DNA of 64,000 nt from an uncultured Roseibium sp. (GTDB taxonomy: Bacteria > Pseudomonadota > Alphaproteobacteria > Rhizobiales > Stappiaceae): positions 172,732-236,731 of the forward strand of contig NZ_CANMNP010000009.1 of the NCBI RefSeq assembly GCF_947499295.1, read 5' to 3'. Shown in pieces: positions 37,770 to 46,906 of the stretch; position 1 is the first letter of the stretch; every line of letters begins with the position of its first letter. The position numbers and the translations under genes are program-made. The notes beneath the pieces were generated by a model. It had not been told where the DNA came from. It worked only from the letters and a program-made list of their open reading frames with translations, and made no database searches.

Positions 37770-38723
37770 GTGAAATCGCACCAAGAACCACACAAGGCTT
37801 GCTGTACCCCGGACAGGGGTCAAAATGTTCATCCTGATTGTGCCGAACGAAAAGCCCTGACAGCAAGCGACGGAATGCCGGGTCTCGACACAGTGGTCAT
37901 TCCCGGCGGGATTGCCGTGCTCGGGACGCGTTTCCCGCTGATTGCGAATGATGGAGAGGAAAGACGGAAAGCTCCCGACTTGCGTCAATTCCGAATGACG
38001 GCAACCACAATTACGAATGCAGAATTTGAAGCCTTTGTCGAAAGCACCGGCTATGTGACGGACGCAGAACGATACGGTTGGTCATTCGTATTCTGGGCGC
38101 AGCTTCCCGACAGCAAATCTGAATTACAAGCGGTTGCCGGGACGGAATGGTGGCGAAAAGTACAAGGAGCGGACTGGCGACACGTGGCTGGACCGGGATC
38201 CAAAGCAGACTGGCAACCTGATCACCCTGTCGTGCATATCTCGTGGAACGACGCCACGGCGTTTGCCAACTGGGCGGGTGGACGTCTGCCCACCGAGGCT
38301 GAATGGGAACATGCCGCACGAGGTGGGTTGGGAGACATTCCTTATCCTTGGGGAACCCGGGAACCAGACGATGAAGCATTTCAACCCTGCAACATCTGGC
38401 AGGGCCGGTTTCCGGAAGAAAACCTTGCCTTGGACGGACACGTGACCACCGCGCCAGCGAAGTCGTTCGAACCCAACGGCTTCGGTCTCTACAATATGGT
38501 TGGCAATGTCTGGGAATGGGCAGCAGAGCCTTACAAAATTCCTTCCTTGAAAAAGGCCGTTCAGCAGAAGTTGACCTCCATGAGGGGATTCAAGTTGCTG
38601 AAGGGAGGTTCGTTTCTTTGTCATCGAACTTATTGCTGGCGCTACCGCATTGCGGCGCGCAGCGGTGCATCACCAGACACGTCCTTGTCCCATCAGGGGT
38701 TTCGAATAGTTCTCGATCTATGA
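37770..38723 (+). CDS. Formylglycine-generating enzyme (sulfatase maturase)
   Basis: A 317-residue SUMF1/FGE-family protein. It oxidises the sulfatase Cys in C-x-P/A-S/A-R to formylglycine with O2. Near the N-terminus is CCTPDRG, as in many bacterial FGEs. The core SUMF1 fold starts near MPGLDTVVIPGG. The C-terminal active-site pair is in GGSFLCHRTYCWRYR (Cys284 and Cys289). GTG 37770 gives the N-terminal Cys pair. It could mature all three sulfatases encoded in the window. Confidence 0.92.
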   Translation: MKSHQEPHKACCTPDRGQNVHPDCAERKALTASDGMPGLDTVVIPGGIAVLGTRFPLIANDGEERRKAPDLRQFRMTATTITNAEFEAFVESTGYVTDAERYGWSFVFWAQLPDSKSELQAVAGTEWWRKVQGADWRHVAGPGSKADWQPDHPVVHISWNDATAFANWAGGRLPTEAEWEHAARGGLGDIPYPWGTREPDDEAFQPCNIWQGRFPEENLALDGHVTTAPAKSFEPNGFGLYNMVGNVWEWAAEPYKIPSLKKAVQQKLTSMRGFKLLKGGSFLCHRTYCWRYRIAARSGASPDTSLSHQGFRIVLDL

Positions 38724-38828
38724 GTGCAACACTCGGAAGCGTGGACACACCAGATGCCAGCTGCATACTCGGCCAGGGGGCAAAATGCTCCAACTGCCTG
38801 ACAATCAATCTTTGGTTCGGAAAAAAGA

Positions 38829-39749
38829 ATGTACGCCAAGCACAGGATAGACCTGCGACTGCTGACATATTTTCACGCTGTCGCGGCGACCGGCAACATC
38901 ACGAAGGCAGCCGAAGAGTTGAACATTGCTCAGCCGACGTTGTCGAAAGCTCTGAAACTTCTGGAAAGGCAGACAGGCACGACCTTGATGGAACGCAGCG
39001 TGCACGGGATCAGACTGACCCCCATAGGCGAACGGCTCCAGCAACATGCAACCATTGTTTTGGCACAAGTCGGCAAGGCGCTGGACGAAGTCGACCAACT
39101 CCGCACGGGAGGGCTGGGCGAGGTTCGGGTGGGGGCAGGTCCTTCCTGGGTAAGACGGTTTCTACCGGAAATCGTTGCGGAGATGATGCACGAAAGCCGG
39201 GACATCAAAGTAGAGATTGTCGGCGGTTTCGATGACAGCCTGACGGAAAGGTTGGAAGCCGGCGAGCTGGACTTTATTGTTGCTGAACTTCCTCTTGCTG
39301 GTGTTGACGACTACGAAGTCGACAAACTGACCTCCGACAATCTTGTTGTCGTCGGCCGTCCGGAACATCCTCTGGCAGGCCGTAAAAATGTCTCGGCAGC
39401 CGAAGCCCTGTCACATGACTGGGCGCTCCCACCGGCAAATAATCTGGCGAGACGAAAACTGGATGGCGGCGCGACAACACTTGGTCTGGCACCACCGCGG
39501 CCGGAAGTGGTCTCATCGTCACAAACCTTTCTGATGACCGTTGTGCATCTTGCCGATCTGCTCCTCTACACAACCAGAACGCAGCTAAAATCGCCAGAAG
39601 GCAAAGGACTTGTTGAAATGGACGTGCCGCAACTGATCACCAGCCGGGAAGCCGGGATTATCTACCGAACACCCCGCCTGCTTTCCCCGGTCGCCGCGCT
39701 CCTGGCAGAGCGACTGAAGAACGCCTGCCAGAAGGATCCATTCAACTAG
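38829..39749 (+). CDS. LysR-family regulator between the two sulfatase operons
   Basis: A 306-residue LysR-type regulator: HTH at about 8-66 (ITKAAEELNIAQPTLSKALK) and effector domain at about 95-300. It is oriented with the operons rather than divergent, 143 bp before the second binding-protein gene. A perfect dyad at 39772-39790 follows its stop. Its likely target is the second importer-sulfatase operon (inference). Confidence 0.87.
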   Translation: MYAKHRIDLRLLTYFHAVAATGNITKAAEELNIAQPTLSKALKLLERQTGTTLMERSVHGIRLTPIGERLQQHATIVLAQVGKALDEVDQLRTGGLGEVRVGAGPSWVRRFLPEIVAEMMHESRDIKVEIVGGFDDSLTERLEAGELDFIVAELPLAGVDDYEVDKLTSDNLVVVGRPEHPLAGRKNVSAAEALSHDWALPPANNLARRKLDGGATTLGLAPPRPEVVSSSQTFLMTVVHLADLLLYTTRTQLKSPEGKGLVEMDVPQLITSREAGIIYRTPRLLSPVAALLAERLKNACQKDPFN

Positions 39750-39771
39750 TGGCAGAAATCCAAAGGCCCAA

Positions 39772-39790
39772 CCATAGCCAATGGCTATGG
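39772..39790. promoter_or_regulatory. Perfect 8-bp dyad before the second importer operon
   Basis: CCATAGCC-AAT-GGCTATGG lies 22 bp after the LysR stop and about 100 bp before the binding-protein start. It can be an operator, or a hairpin ending the LysR transcript. A longer-range ATTGCTC (39792-39798)/GAGCAAT (39841-39847) pair flanks the likely promoter. Confidence 0.45.
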
Positions 39791-39892
39791 AATTGCTCAA
39801 TAATATCATTTTTTCACGCCATCGGGAAACGCTACGCTTGGAGCAATCTGAACGAGTAACTGACCTCGTTGAGATGATGGGAGGATCAAAAT

Positions 39893-41236
39893 ATGCTTTT
39901 TCGAAATAACTTCGCCAGACGCGCCTTGCAGTCGACCGTGGCACTTGCTGCTTTGACAGGTTCAGCATTCGTACCAGCTGCCGCAGCGGATCAGGAACCG
40001 ATCACAATCGTGATCAACCAATCTCCCTGGTTCGCGGGTTTCCAGGCTGTTGTCGAAAAATACGAGGAAGAGACCGGTAATACCGTCGAGCTCGACGTAA
40101 ATCCATTTGCCGGCAGCCTTGAGAAACAACGCACAGCGGTCCGGTCCGATGAGAGCCCCTTTGATCTTGTTATCATGAACGCTGGATTCTTCACCGAATT
40201 CTACACCGGAGGGTTCCTTGATCCACTGAACGCGATCGATCCGGAATTCAAACTCAGCGACGACATCTATACGTTCGATGATAGTGTTTGTTGGGATGCC
40301 AAAGCTGCCCGCATCACTTGCGAAACCGGTGAATTGATGTCGGTTCCGGTGAACCCGAACATTCTCATTCTTCACTACCGCTCGGATCTTTACCAGGAAC
40401 ACAATCTGTCGGTACCGGAAACCTGGGACGAGCTGCTGGAGAATGCGAAAGTTCTGAAAAGCCAGAACATGTACGGCATCTCGCAACGCGGTCAACGCGG
40501 AGCCTTTGACGTTACCTACGACGTCTTTCCATACCTCTGGGCATATGGCGGCGGGATCATCGACCAGCAAGAAGACGGCAGCTACCGTATTTCCATGAAC
40601 AGTCCTGAAACACTGGCAGGCATGGAAATGTATTTGAAACTTGCCGAAGAAGTCGGTCACCCGTCAACTGCCGGGCAGACCCAAACGAACGTCATCCAGA
40701 ATATGGCAACCGGCCGCGCTGCGCACATTGGTTCCGTGCTCGCCCCCGGACTGTTCGATAATCCGGACAAGTCCGCAGTTGTCGGCAAAGTCGACTATGC
40801 GCCCCCTCCTGGCACGGCAGAACATGGTTCTGCGACCCCGTTGGGGCATTGGCTCGCAGGAGTTCCAAAGAACATTCCGGATGCAAACAAAAAGGCCGCG
40901 CTCGCATTCCTGACCTGGTTCCAGACCGATGAAGCTCAACGGGCCTACGCAGAGGCCGGATCAGCCCCTGTCAGCCGTGCCGTCCTGACATCCGAGATGG
41001 CTGATACTCAGGAATTTCGTTGGATGAAAGCACTTGCAGATGCACTGCCGAATGCTCGGCTGACGTTTACTATTCCCGAAGCCAGTCAGGTTCTGGCAGT
41101 GACCGAGCTGCGTTTCAATCAGGCGATCGGTGAAGAAATGCCATTGAACGAAGCCTTGAACACCGCAGCGACCGAGATCGCCAAAGTGCTCGAGGATGCG
41201 GGCTACAAGTATCAGAAGCTCGAAGATCTGAACTAG
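39893..41236 (+). CDS. ABC importer substrate-binding protein 2
   Basis: A 447-residue family-1 solute-binding protein. A basic N-terminus plus hydrophobic segment (about 1-32, ending near PAAAA) looks like a signal peptide. A GGGAGGA ribosome-binding site precedes the ATG. It heads the second importer-sulfatase operon, so a sulfated ligand is inferred. Confidence 0.88.
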   Translation: MLFRNNFARRALQSTVALAALTGSAFVPAAAADQEPITIVINQSPWFAGFQAVVEKYEEETGNTVELDVNPFAGSLEKQRTAVRSDESPFDLVIMNAGFFTEFYTGGFLDPLNAIDPEFKLSDDIYTFDDSVCWDAKAARITCETGELMSVPVNPNILILHYRSDLYQEHNLSVPETWDELLENAKVLKSQNMYGISQRGQRGAFDVTYDVFPYLWAYGGGIIDQQEDGSYRISMNSPETLAGMEMYLKLAEEVGHPSTAGQTQTNVIQNMATGRAAHIGSVLAPGLFDNPDKSAVVGKVDYAPPPGTAEHGSATPLGHWLAGVPKNIPDANKKAALAFLTWFQTDEAQRAYAEAGSAPVSRAVLTSEMADTQEFRWMKALADALPNARLTFTIPEASQVLAVTELRFNQAIGEEMPLNEALNTAATEIAKVLEDAGYKYQKLEDLN

Positions 41237-41257
41237 TCGCAACCCTCCCCAACTCAC

Positions 41258-41289
41258 GGGGCTGTTTGTCAACGGACAGCCCCTTTTTT
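41258..41289 (+). terminator. Intrinsic terminator/attenuator between binding protein and permeases
   Basis: GGGGCTGT (41258-41265) pairs with ACAGCCCC (41276-41283) and is followed by six T residues. It is a textbook intrinsic terminator, placed between the binding-protein gene and its permeases. Partial read-through would give excess binding protein over membrane components. Confidence 0.8.
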
Positions 41290-41315
41290 CATTCGATTTT
41301 GCTGGATTCGACCTT

Positions 41316-42191
41316 ATGAGTGCAGACAGGTTTTGGCGGCATGCAACTCTGTGGCCAGCTATTTTGCTCTTTGTCGCGCTGACGATACTGCCATTGGCCA
41401 ATCTGTTCGCACTGAGTTTCAACGACGTTGAATGGGTGAACAGAACACCCGTGTGGAACTGGGTCGGTGCCTCAAATTACCAGAAATTGCCTGACGACAA
41501 CCTCCTGCGCGCAGGATTGCTGAATACCGTAATTTTCGCGGTGGCCGCCGTCGCGATCCAAATGTTGATCGGCTTCGTTCTGGCCCTGCTGACGACCCAG
41601 ATCACCCGTGGCCGCGGCTTCTACCGCACCATCTTCATCCTGCCTATTCTGGTACCGGGGATAATCATCGGAGCGATCTGGAAGTTGATGTATTCCTACG
41701 ATTTTGGTGTTCTAAACCAGGTGCTGCATGTCTTCGGATTATCGGCGCTTGATTGGCTCGGAAGCCCGAACCTGGCTCTCCTGTCGGTTATCATTGTCGA
41801 TGTGTGGCACTGGACGCCTTTCTGTTTCCTTCTTTTGCTGGCCGGTTTGGAGTCCCTACCAGACGATATTTTTGAAGCCGACCGCATCGACGGCGCTACC
41901 GGTTGGCAGATCCTGCGCGACATCACGCTTCCCCTGATGATGCCCGCTATCATCGTGACCTTCGTCTTTCGAATGATCCTCGCTTTCAAGGTGTTCGACG
42001 AGATCTACCTTCTAACCGGCGGCGGCCCGGGAACCGCGACGGAGGTGATCAGCTTCACAATTTACCGCCGCTTCTTCACTGAGGATCAATCCGGATACGG
42101 AGCGGCCATGTCCATTGCTGTCATCGCAATCATCGCTGCAATGATCATTGTCGCGACCAGGGCAACAGCAGGGCGAGGCAGCAAGGTATGA
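41316..42191 (+). CDS. ABC importer permease 3 (MalF/UgpA-like)
   Basis: A 291-residue CUT1-type permease with about six transmembrane helices and EAA loop LPDDIFEADRIDGATGWQI. It lies downstream of an intrinsic terminator and is translationally coupled (ATGA) to the next permease. Confidence 0.88.
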   Translation: MSADRFWRHATLWPAILLFVALTILPLANLFALSFNDVEWVNRTPVWNWVGASNYQKLPDDNLLRAGLLNTVIFAVAAVAIQMLIGFVLALLTTQITRGRGFYRTIFILPILVPGIIIGAIWKLMYSYDFGVLNQVLHVFGLSALDWLGSPNLALLSVIIVDVWHWTPFCFLLLLAGLESLPDDIFEADRIDGATGWQILRDITLPLMMPAIIVTFVFRMILAFKVFDEIYLLTGGGPGTATEVISFTIYRRFFTEDQSGYGAAMSIAVIAIIAAMIIVATRATAGRGSKV

Positions 42192-43018
42192 ACGCACGTC
42201 TCCAATCTGCAGGTCTGCTGCGTCATGCGGTTCTCGTCACCTTTGCCGCGATTGTCCTGTTTCCGTTTTTGTGGATCGTGATGGCGGCTTTCAAGACCCA
42301 GATCGATCTGCTCATGGGCCGGGTCTTTTTCCAGCCGAACCTGACGGGTTTTGTCGACGTTATCTTCGACAAGACTTCCGACTTCGGCAGGAACTTCATG
42401 AATTCGATGATCGTCGGCGTCGGCAGCACCGTTCTGGTTCTGGTCGTTGCGACACTCGCGGCCTTTTCATTGTACCGATTGCAATGGCCCGGTTGGGTGT
42501 TGCATTCGTTGCTCGGTTGGTCGGTCATCTTTCACATGGTGCCGCCGATTACGCTCGCCGGTGCCTGGTACACAATGATGCGTTCCGTCGGGTTGGATAA
42601 CACCTATACGGGCCTCATTCTTGCCCATGCGACTTTGAACCTGCCAATGGCACTCTGGATGATGGGTGTTTTCATCCGTGATGTTCCAAAGGAACTTGTT
42701 GAGGCTGCACAGATCGATGGTGCCAACGTACCCAACATCCTCTGGAACGTAGTCCTTCCCATCGTTCGCCCCGGCATTGCGGCAACAAGCATCCTGACGT
42801 TTGTTTTCAGCTGGAACGAGTTTCCAGTCGCACTGGTTCTGACACAGAGACAAACAGCCACCGTCCCTCTTGGGATCGGCAAATATGCCCAGGAGAACAC
42901 GATCGCCTTTACAGAAATGGCAGCGGCTTCGACGCTTTCGATCGTGCCCGCGCTGATCCTTCTGGTCTTTGCTCAAAAACTGATCGTTCGCGGACTGGTC
43001 TCCGGCGCAGTTAAATAG
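42188..43018 (+). CDS. ABC importer permease 4 (MalG/UgpE-like)
   Basis: A 276-residue CUT1-type permease, six predicted helices, with EAA loop VPKELVEAAQIDGANVPNI. It partners the permease at 41316. The sulfatase gene starts 7 bp after its stop. Confidence 0.88.
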   Translation: MNARLQSAGLLRHAVLVTFAAIVLFPFLWIVMAAFKTQIDLLMGRVFFQPNLTGFVDVIFDKTSDFGRNFMNSMIVGVGSTVLVLVVATLAAFSLYRLQWPGWVLHSLLGWSVIFHMVPPITLAGAWYTMMRSVGLDNTYTGLILAHATLNLPMALWMMGVFIRDVPKELVEAAQIDGANVPNILWNVVLPIVRPGIAATSILTFVFSWNEFPVALVLTQRQTATVPLGIGKYAQENTIAFTEMAAASTLSIVPALILLVFAQKLIVRGLVSGAVK

Positions 43019-43025
43019 GTGAATT

Positions 43026-44561
43026 ATGAAAACGGTATTCGTGCTCTTCGATTCTCTCAACCGGCACATGCTCTCACCCTATGGCGGCACCCGAATTCCC
43101 ACGCCGAATTTCGACCGACTGGCCAAAAGGTCCACCACGTTCGACAGGCACTATGTCGGTTCGATGCCCTGTATGCCCGCCCGACGGGATCTTCTAACGG
43201 GCCGTCTCAGCTTTCTGCACCGCAGTTGGGGCCCAATGGAGCCGTTTGACAATTCATTCCCCGAAATTCTCGCAAAAGAAAAGGGCGTCTACAGCCATCT
43301 GGTAACCGACCACTTTCACTATTTCGAGGACGGTGGTGCCACCTATCATACAAAGTATGACAGTTATGACTTTATCCGCGGACAGGAGGGTGATCGCTGG
43401 AAGGCCATGGTGCAGCCGCACTGGGAGCGCTTGAGGGAAAAATATGCCAACGGACAGTTTTCCAAGGAGCGTCGGACTTACAAGGCACAGAACATCATCA
43501 ACCGGGAGTTTATCCGGGAAGAAAAAGACTTTCCGTCAGTGCAGGTATTCGACGCCGGTATGGATTTCATCGACCGGAACAAGGATGCGGACGATTGGCT
43601 TCTTCAGATCGAAACCTTTGATCCGCACGAACCATTTCACGCCCCTGAAGCCTACAAGAAACCATTCGAGACCGGTTGGACAGGCCCCATTCTCGACTGG
43701 CCCAGATATGGCCGTGTAGACGAGCTCCCAGAAGAGTGTGAGGAGCTGCGCGCCAACTACTATGCAACTGTTTCGTTGTGCGATGCTCTCTTGGGCCGGC
43801 TGCTGGATCAGTTCGACCGCGAAAATCTGTGGGACGATACTCTTCTGGTGGTCACGACCGATCATGGCTTTCTGCTTGGAGAGCACGATTTCTGGTCAAA
43901 GAACCGGATGAACATCTATGAGGAAATCGCGCATATTCCGCTGTTCGTATTTGACCCGCGAAGGCCGGACAGTCACGGAACGCGTGTCGACGGATTAACG
44001 CAGACGAGTGATATCGCTCCAACCTTCCTGAATGCCTATGATGCGACGGTTCCTGAAGAAGTCTGCGCCCAGTCGCTGCTTCCGCTGCTTGACGGTGCCC
44101 CATCGACCTATGAAGCGATCCTCTACGGTTATTTTGGAGGTGCGGTAAACATCACGGACGGTCGCTATACCTATCACAGGTATCCGCCCGACCTGCAAAC
44201 GCAGGAAATCTATCAGTACACGCTGATGCCGACGCATATCTACGAACCCTTTGCCATCAAGGAGTTGCGTGAAACAACCCTGGCAGGACCCTTTCCATTC
44301 ACCAAAGGAACGCCATTGCTGCGCGTGCCGGTCAAGCCGGGCACGGCAATGTCGAGGGCTTACGGGCCGGACTGTTTCATTGAAGACGATACCCGCCTGT
44401 ACGACCTTGTAACGGATCCGGGGCAGCAAACACCTTTGGTTGATGCCGAAGTCGAGGCCAGATTGGCCAACGAAATGGCGCACATCATGAGCGTCTTGAG
44501 TGCACCGCAGGAAGCCTTCGACCGGCTTTCGCTCAGCACCACAATGAGTGCGGCAGAATGA
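43026..44561 (+). CDS. Cytoplasmic type I sulfatase 2
   Basis: A 511-residue sulfatase with signature CMPARRDLLTGR (Cys49, the C-x-P-A-R form), an early metal Asp in LFDSLNRH and a late metal site in TTDHGFLLGEHD. No signal peptide. It differs clearly from sulfatase 1 in signature and C-terminus, suggesting a different substrate. Its stop overlaps the DUF4432 gene start (ATGA). FGE at 37770 is the probable maturase. Confidence 0.92.
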   Translation: MKTVFVLFDSLNRHMLSPYGGTRIPTPNFDRLAKRSTTFDRHYVGSMPCMPARRDLLTGRLSFLHRSWGPMEPFDNSFPEILAKEKGVYSHLVTDHFHYFEDGGATYHTKYDSYDFIRGQEGDRWKAMVQPHWERLREKYANGQFSKERRTYKAQNIINREFIREEKDFPSVQVFDAGMDFIDRNKDADDWLLQIETFDPHEPFHAPEAYKKPFETGWTGPILDWPRYGRVDELPEECEELRANYYATVSLCDALLGRLLDQFDRENLWDDTLLVVTTDHGFLLGEHDFWSKNRMNIYEEIAHIPLFVFDPRRPDSHGTRVDGLTQTSDIAPTFLNAYDATVPEEVCAQSLLPLLDGAPSTYEAILYGYFGGAVNITDGRYTYHRYPPDLQTQEIYQYTLMPTHIYEPFAIKELRETTLAGPFPFTKGTPLLRVPVKPGTAMSRAYGPDCFIEDDTRLYDLVTDPGQQTPLVDAEVEARLANEMAHIMSVLSAPQEAFDRLSLSTTMSAAE

Positions 44562-45544
44562 GCTCCAGCTGGCCGATATCTGAACGGGCCCTGCTGGAAG
44601 CATTGGTTGGCGACCGGAGGCAACTTGCATCCATTCGACAGGTAGAGCTTCAGGACGGCGCGGAACGTGGCGTGCGAGCCCTTGTTTTTTCTACCGGCGC
44701 CGGACTTGATTTCTGGGTTCTCCAGGACCGCAGCATGGATATTGGCCTGCTGAGTTGGCGGGGGACCCCGATAGCCTGGCATCATCCGGACGGTTTTGCA
44801 GACCCGGCGTTGCGCCCATCTTCAAGCGACTCAGGTAGAGGAGTACAGCGCGCTCTGGGCGGTTTCCTCGTTACGTGCGGTCTGGACAATGTTCGTCAAC
44901 CGCGCGGCGATCTTCCTCTGCACGGCTCGCTTCCGTTTACGCCTGCGCGGTTGATTTCCTCTTTCGAAGACTGGTCATCGTCAACCCCTGCTCTCATAGC
45001 GGAAGGCGAGATCGTTTCCGCGCATCTTGGGAAGTCCTGCTACCGCATGCGCAGACGCATTGAAGCGCCGATTGCCGGATCAAGTCTCACAATTACCGAT
45101 TGGGTGGAAAATATCGGACCAAACGAAGCTGAACTCATGATCCTCTATCACGTGAATTTCGGCTTTCCGGTTGTGGCCCCCGGGACGACTGTGTCGTTGA
45201 ACCATTCACCGGTCCCCTTCAAGGATCCGGTAACGGCCGACTGTGCGCAAACCGACCTTGAAGCAGATTGCCGATCCTCGGCTGGAACCAACGGTCGTTT
45301 CCAGGTGGATCTTCATCGGGGCGCGTCCGGACCTTGGCCGGGAATTCACGCGAGACTTTCAGGAGAGGCCACTGCGTTGCCGTATATGCAGTTCTGGCGG
45401 GATCCCCGTCCAAGACGAAATGTCCTGGCCATCGAGCCGGCCAACTGCGACCGCAACTCAGATGGCACCAGCGGACCTGGGACGACGCTCGCTTCCGGTG
45501 AAGTGTGGACCTCCACCCTTCAAATCGAATTTTCCGGACCTTAA
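44558..45544 (+). CDS. DUF4432 / aldose-1-epimerase-like protein
   Basis: A 328-residue protein resembling the DUF4432 branch of the galactose-mutarotase fold. Motifs include DRSMDIGLLSWRGTPIAW, GGFLVTCGLDNVRQP and LPLHGSLPFTPARL. The His in LPLHG may be a catalytic-type residue. Mutarotase-like function implies a sugar ligand, which supports a sulfated carbohydrate as the imported compound. It is coupled to sulfatase 2 and followed by the importer ATPase. Confidence 0.8.
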   Translation: MSSSWPISERALLEALVGDRRQLASIRQVELQDGAERGVRALVFSTGAGLDFWVLQDRSMDIGLLSWRGTPIAWHHPDGFADPALRPSSSDSGRGVQRALGGFLVTCGLDNVRQPRGDLPLHGSLPFTPARLISSFEDWSSSTPALIAEGEIVSAHLGKSCYRMRRRIEAPIAGSSLTITDWVENIGPNEAELMILYHVNFGFPVVAPGTTVSLNHSPVPFKDPVTADCAQTDLEADCRSSAGTNGRFQVDLHRGASGPWPGIHARLSGEATALPYMQFWRDPRPRRNVLAIEPANCDRNSDGTSGPGTTLASGEVWTSTLQIEFSGP

Positions 45545-45569
45545 CGGACAGCCGACAAAGGAAACAGCC

Positions 45570-46649
45570 ATGGCAACAGTATCGCTGCGAGGCGTCAACA
45601 AGTCATTCGGCAGACACAAGGTTATTAAGGACATCAGCCTCGATGTCGAAGAAGGCGAATTTGTCGTGCTGATCGGCCCGTCCGGCTGTGGCAAATCCAC
45701 TCTTTTGAGAATGATCGCCGGTCTGGAAACCATTACGACCGGCGAATTGCTGATCGACGGCAAGCGCATGAACGACGTTCCTCCGCGTGAACGTGGCATT
45801 TCCATGGTGTTTCAGTCTTATGCGCTCTACCCGCATATGACGAGCGAGAAGAACATGTCGTTTTCGCTGAGGATCGCAGGCGTCTCTGAGAAAGAACGAA
45901 CGCAGAAGGTGCAACACGCCGCAGATATACTGGGACTGTCTTCCTACCTTGAGCGCCTGCCTCGACAATTGTCCGGAGGACAGAGGCAACGTGTCGCCAT
46001 GGGTCGTGCCATCGTCCGCGAACCCTCCGTGTTTCTGTTTGACGAACCGCTATCCAATCTCGACGCCAAACTGCGCGTAAAGATGCGAGCTGAGTTGAAG
46101 GAACTGCACCAGAAATTGAAGACGACGACAATCTATGTGACGCACGACCAAGTCGAGGCAATGACACTTGCTGACAGGATCGTGGTGCTGCGCGACGGAG
46201 TAATCGAGCAAATGGGCGCACCGCTCGACCTCTATGACGCTCCTGCAAATGCCTTTGTAGGTACGTTTTTGGGATCCCCGTCGATGAACTTGTTTGACGG
46301 AGAGATCCGTCAAGGTGAACCAGACGCGGTTTATTTACCCGATGGCCAACACTTCACACTGTCACAACGTTCAGAACATCGCGGACAGGTGCAAGTGGGC
46401 ATACGCCCTGAAAATCTGAAGCTCGTTGCGCAGCCAGATCCCAACACGATCACTGCAGAGGTTGTCGTTGTTGAACCAACAGGAAGTATTACGGAAATCG
46501 TCCTTAGAAAAGGCGAGCGTGATTTTACAATAACATCGTCCGAACGCCTGAACCTGCGGGCTGGAGAAACGGTATCCTTGGTCGCCGATGCAAACGCGAT
46601 AAAAGTGTTTAAGCCCGATGACAGAATACTCCTGAATGAAAGCGCCTAA
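45570..46649 (+). CDS. CUT1-type ABC ATPase (UgpC/MalK-like), probably shared
   Basis: A 359-residue ATPase. Walker A is GPSGCGKST (36-44), signature LSGGQRQR, Walker [12 protein letters not shown], His switch YVTHDQVEA. The C-terminal OB/TOBE regulatory domain from about 240 is typical of MalK/UgpC. ATG 45570 is correct; longer upstream frames overlap the DUF4432 gene. It is the only CUT1-type ATPase near the two importers (32861-36225 and 39893-43018), so it may energise both. Confidence 0.9.
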   Translation: MATVSLRGVNKSFGRHKVIKDISLDVEEGEFVVLIGPSGCGKSTLLRMIAGLETITTGELLIDGKRMNDVPPRERGISMVFQSYALYPHMTSEKNMSFSLRIAGVSEKERTQKVQHAADILGLSSYLERLPRQLSGGQRQRVAMGRAIVREPSVFLFDEPLSNLDAKLRVKMRAELKELHQKLKTTTIYVTHDQVEAMTLADRIVVLRDGVIEQMGAPLDLYDAPANAFVGTFLGSPSMNLFDGEIRQGEPDAVYLPDGQHFTLSQRSEHRGQVQVGIRPENLKLVAQPDPNTITAEVVVVEPTGSITEIVLRKGERDFTITSSERLNLRAGETVSLVADANAIKVFKPDDRILLNESA

Positions 46650-46906
46650 CGCTGCATTCATCTTGATCAAGTCCGCACACACGACCTGGACTTCACGCCC
46701 ATAAGCAAAATTCATTTGGCGTTGAGATGGTACAAGATTGCAAGGAAGGGCCCGATGAGCGGGTTTCTGCCCGGTCGAAGGCGCTACCGTGAAGAAAGTG
46801 TCCTATAGCGCTTCCCTCCATTCAGTGGAATACAAAGCACCATCAAAATCTGGGCGAAAACACATCGATTGCGGCGAAGTGGTTCTCGATGACTGAGCTT
46901 ATCTGC

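Noticed and set aside
45243..45569. Upstream extension of the ATPase frame into the DUF4432 gene
   Set aside because: The extension overlaps the DUF4432 coding sequence, has no ATPase homology, and ATG 45570 gives the normal MalK/UgpC length.
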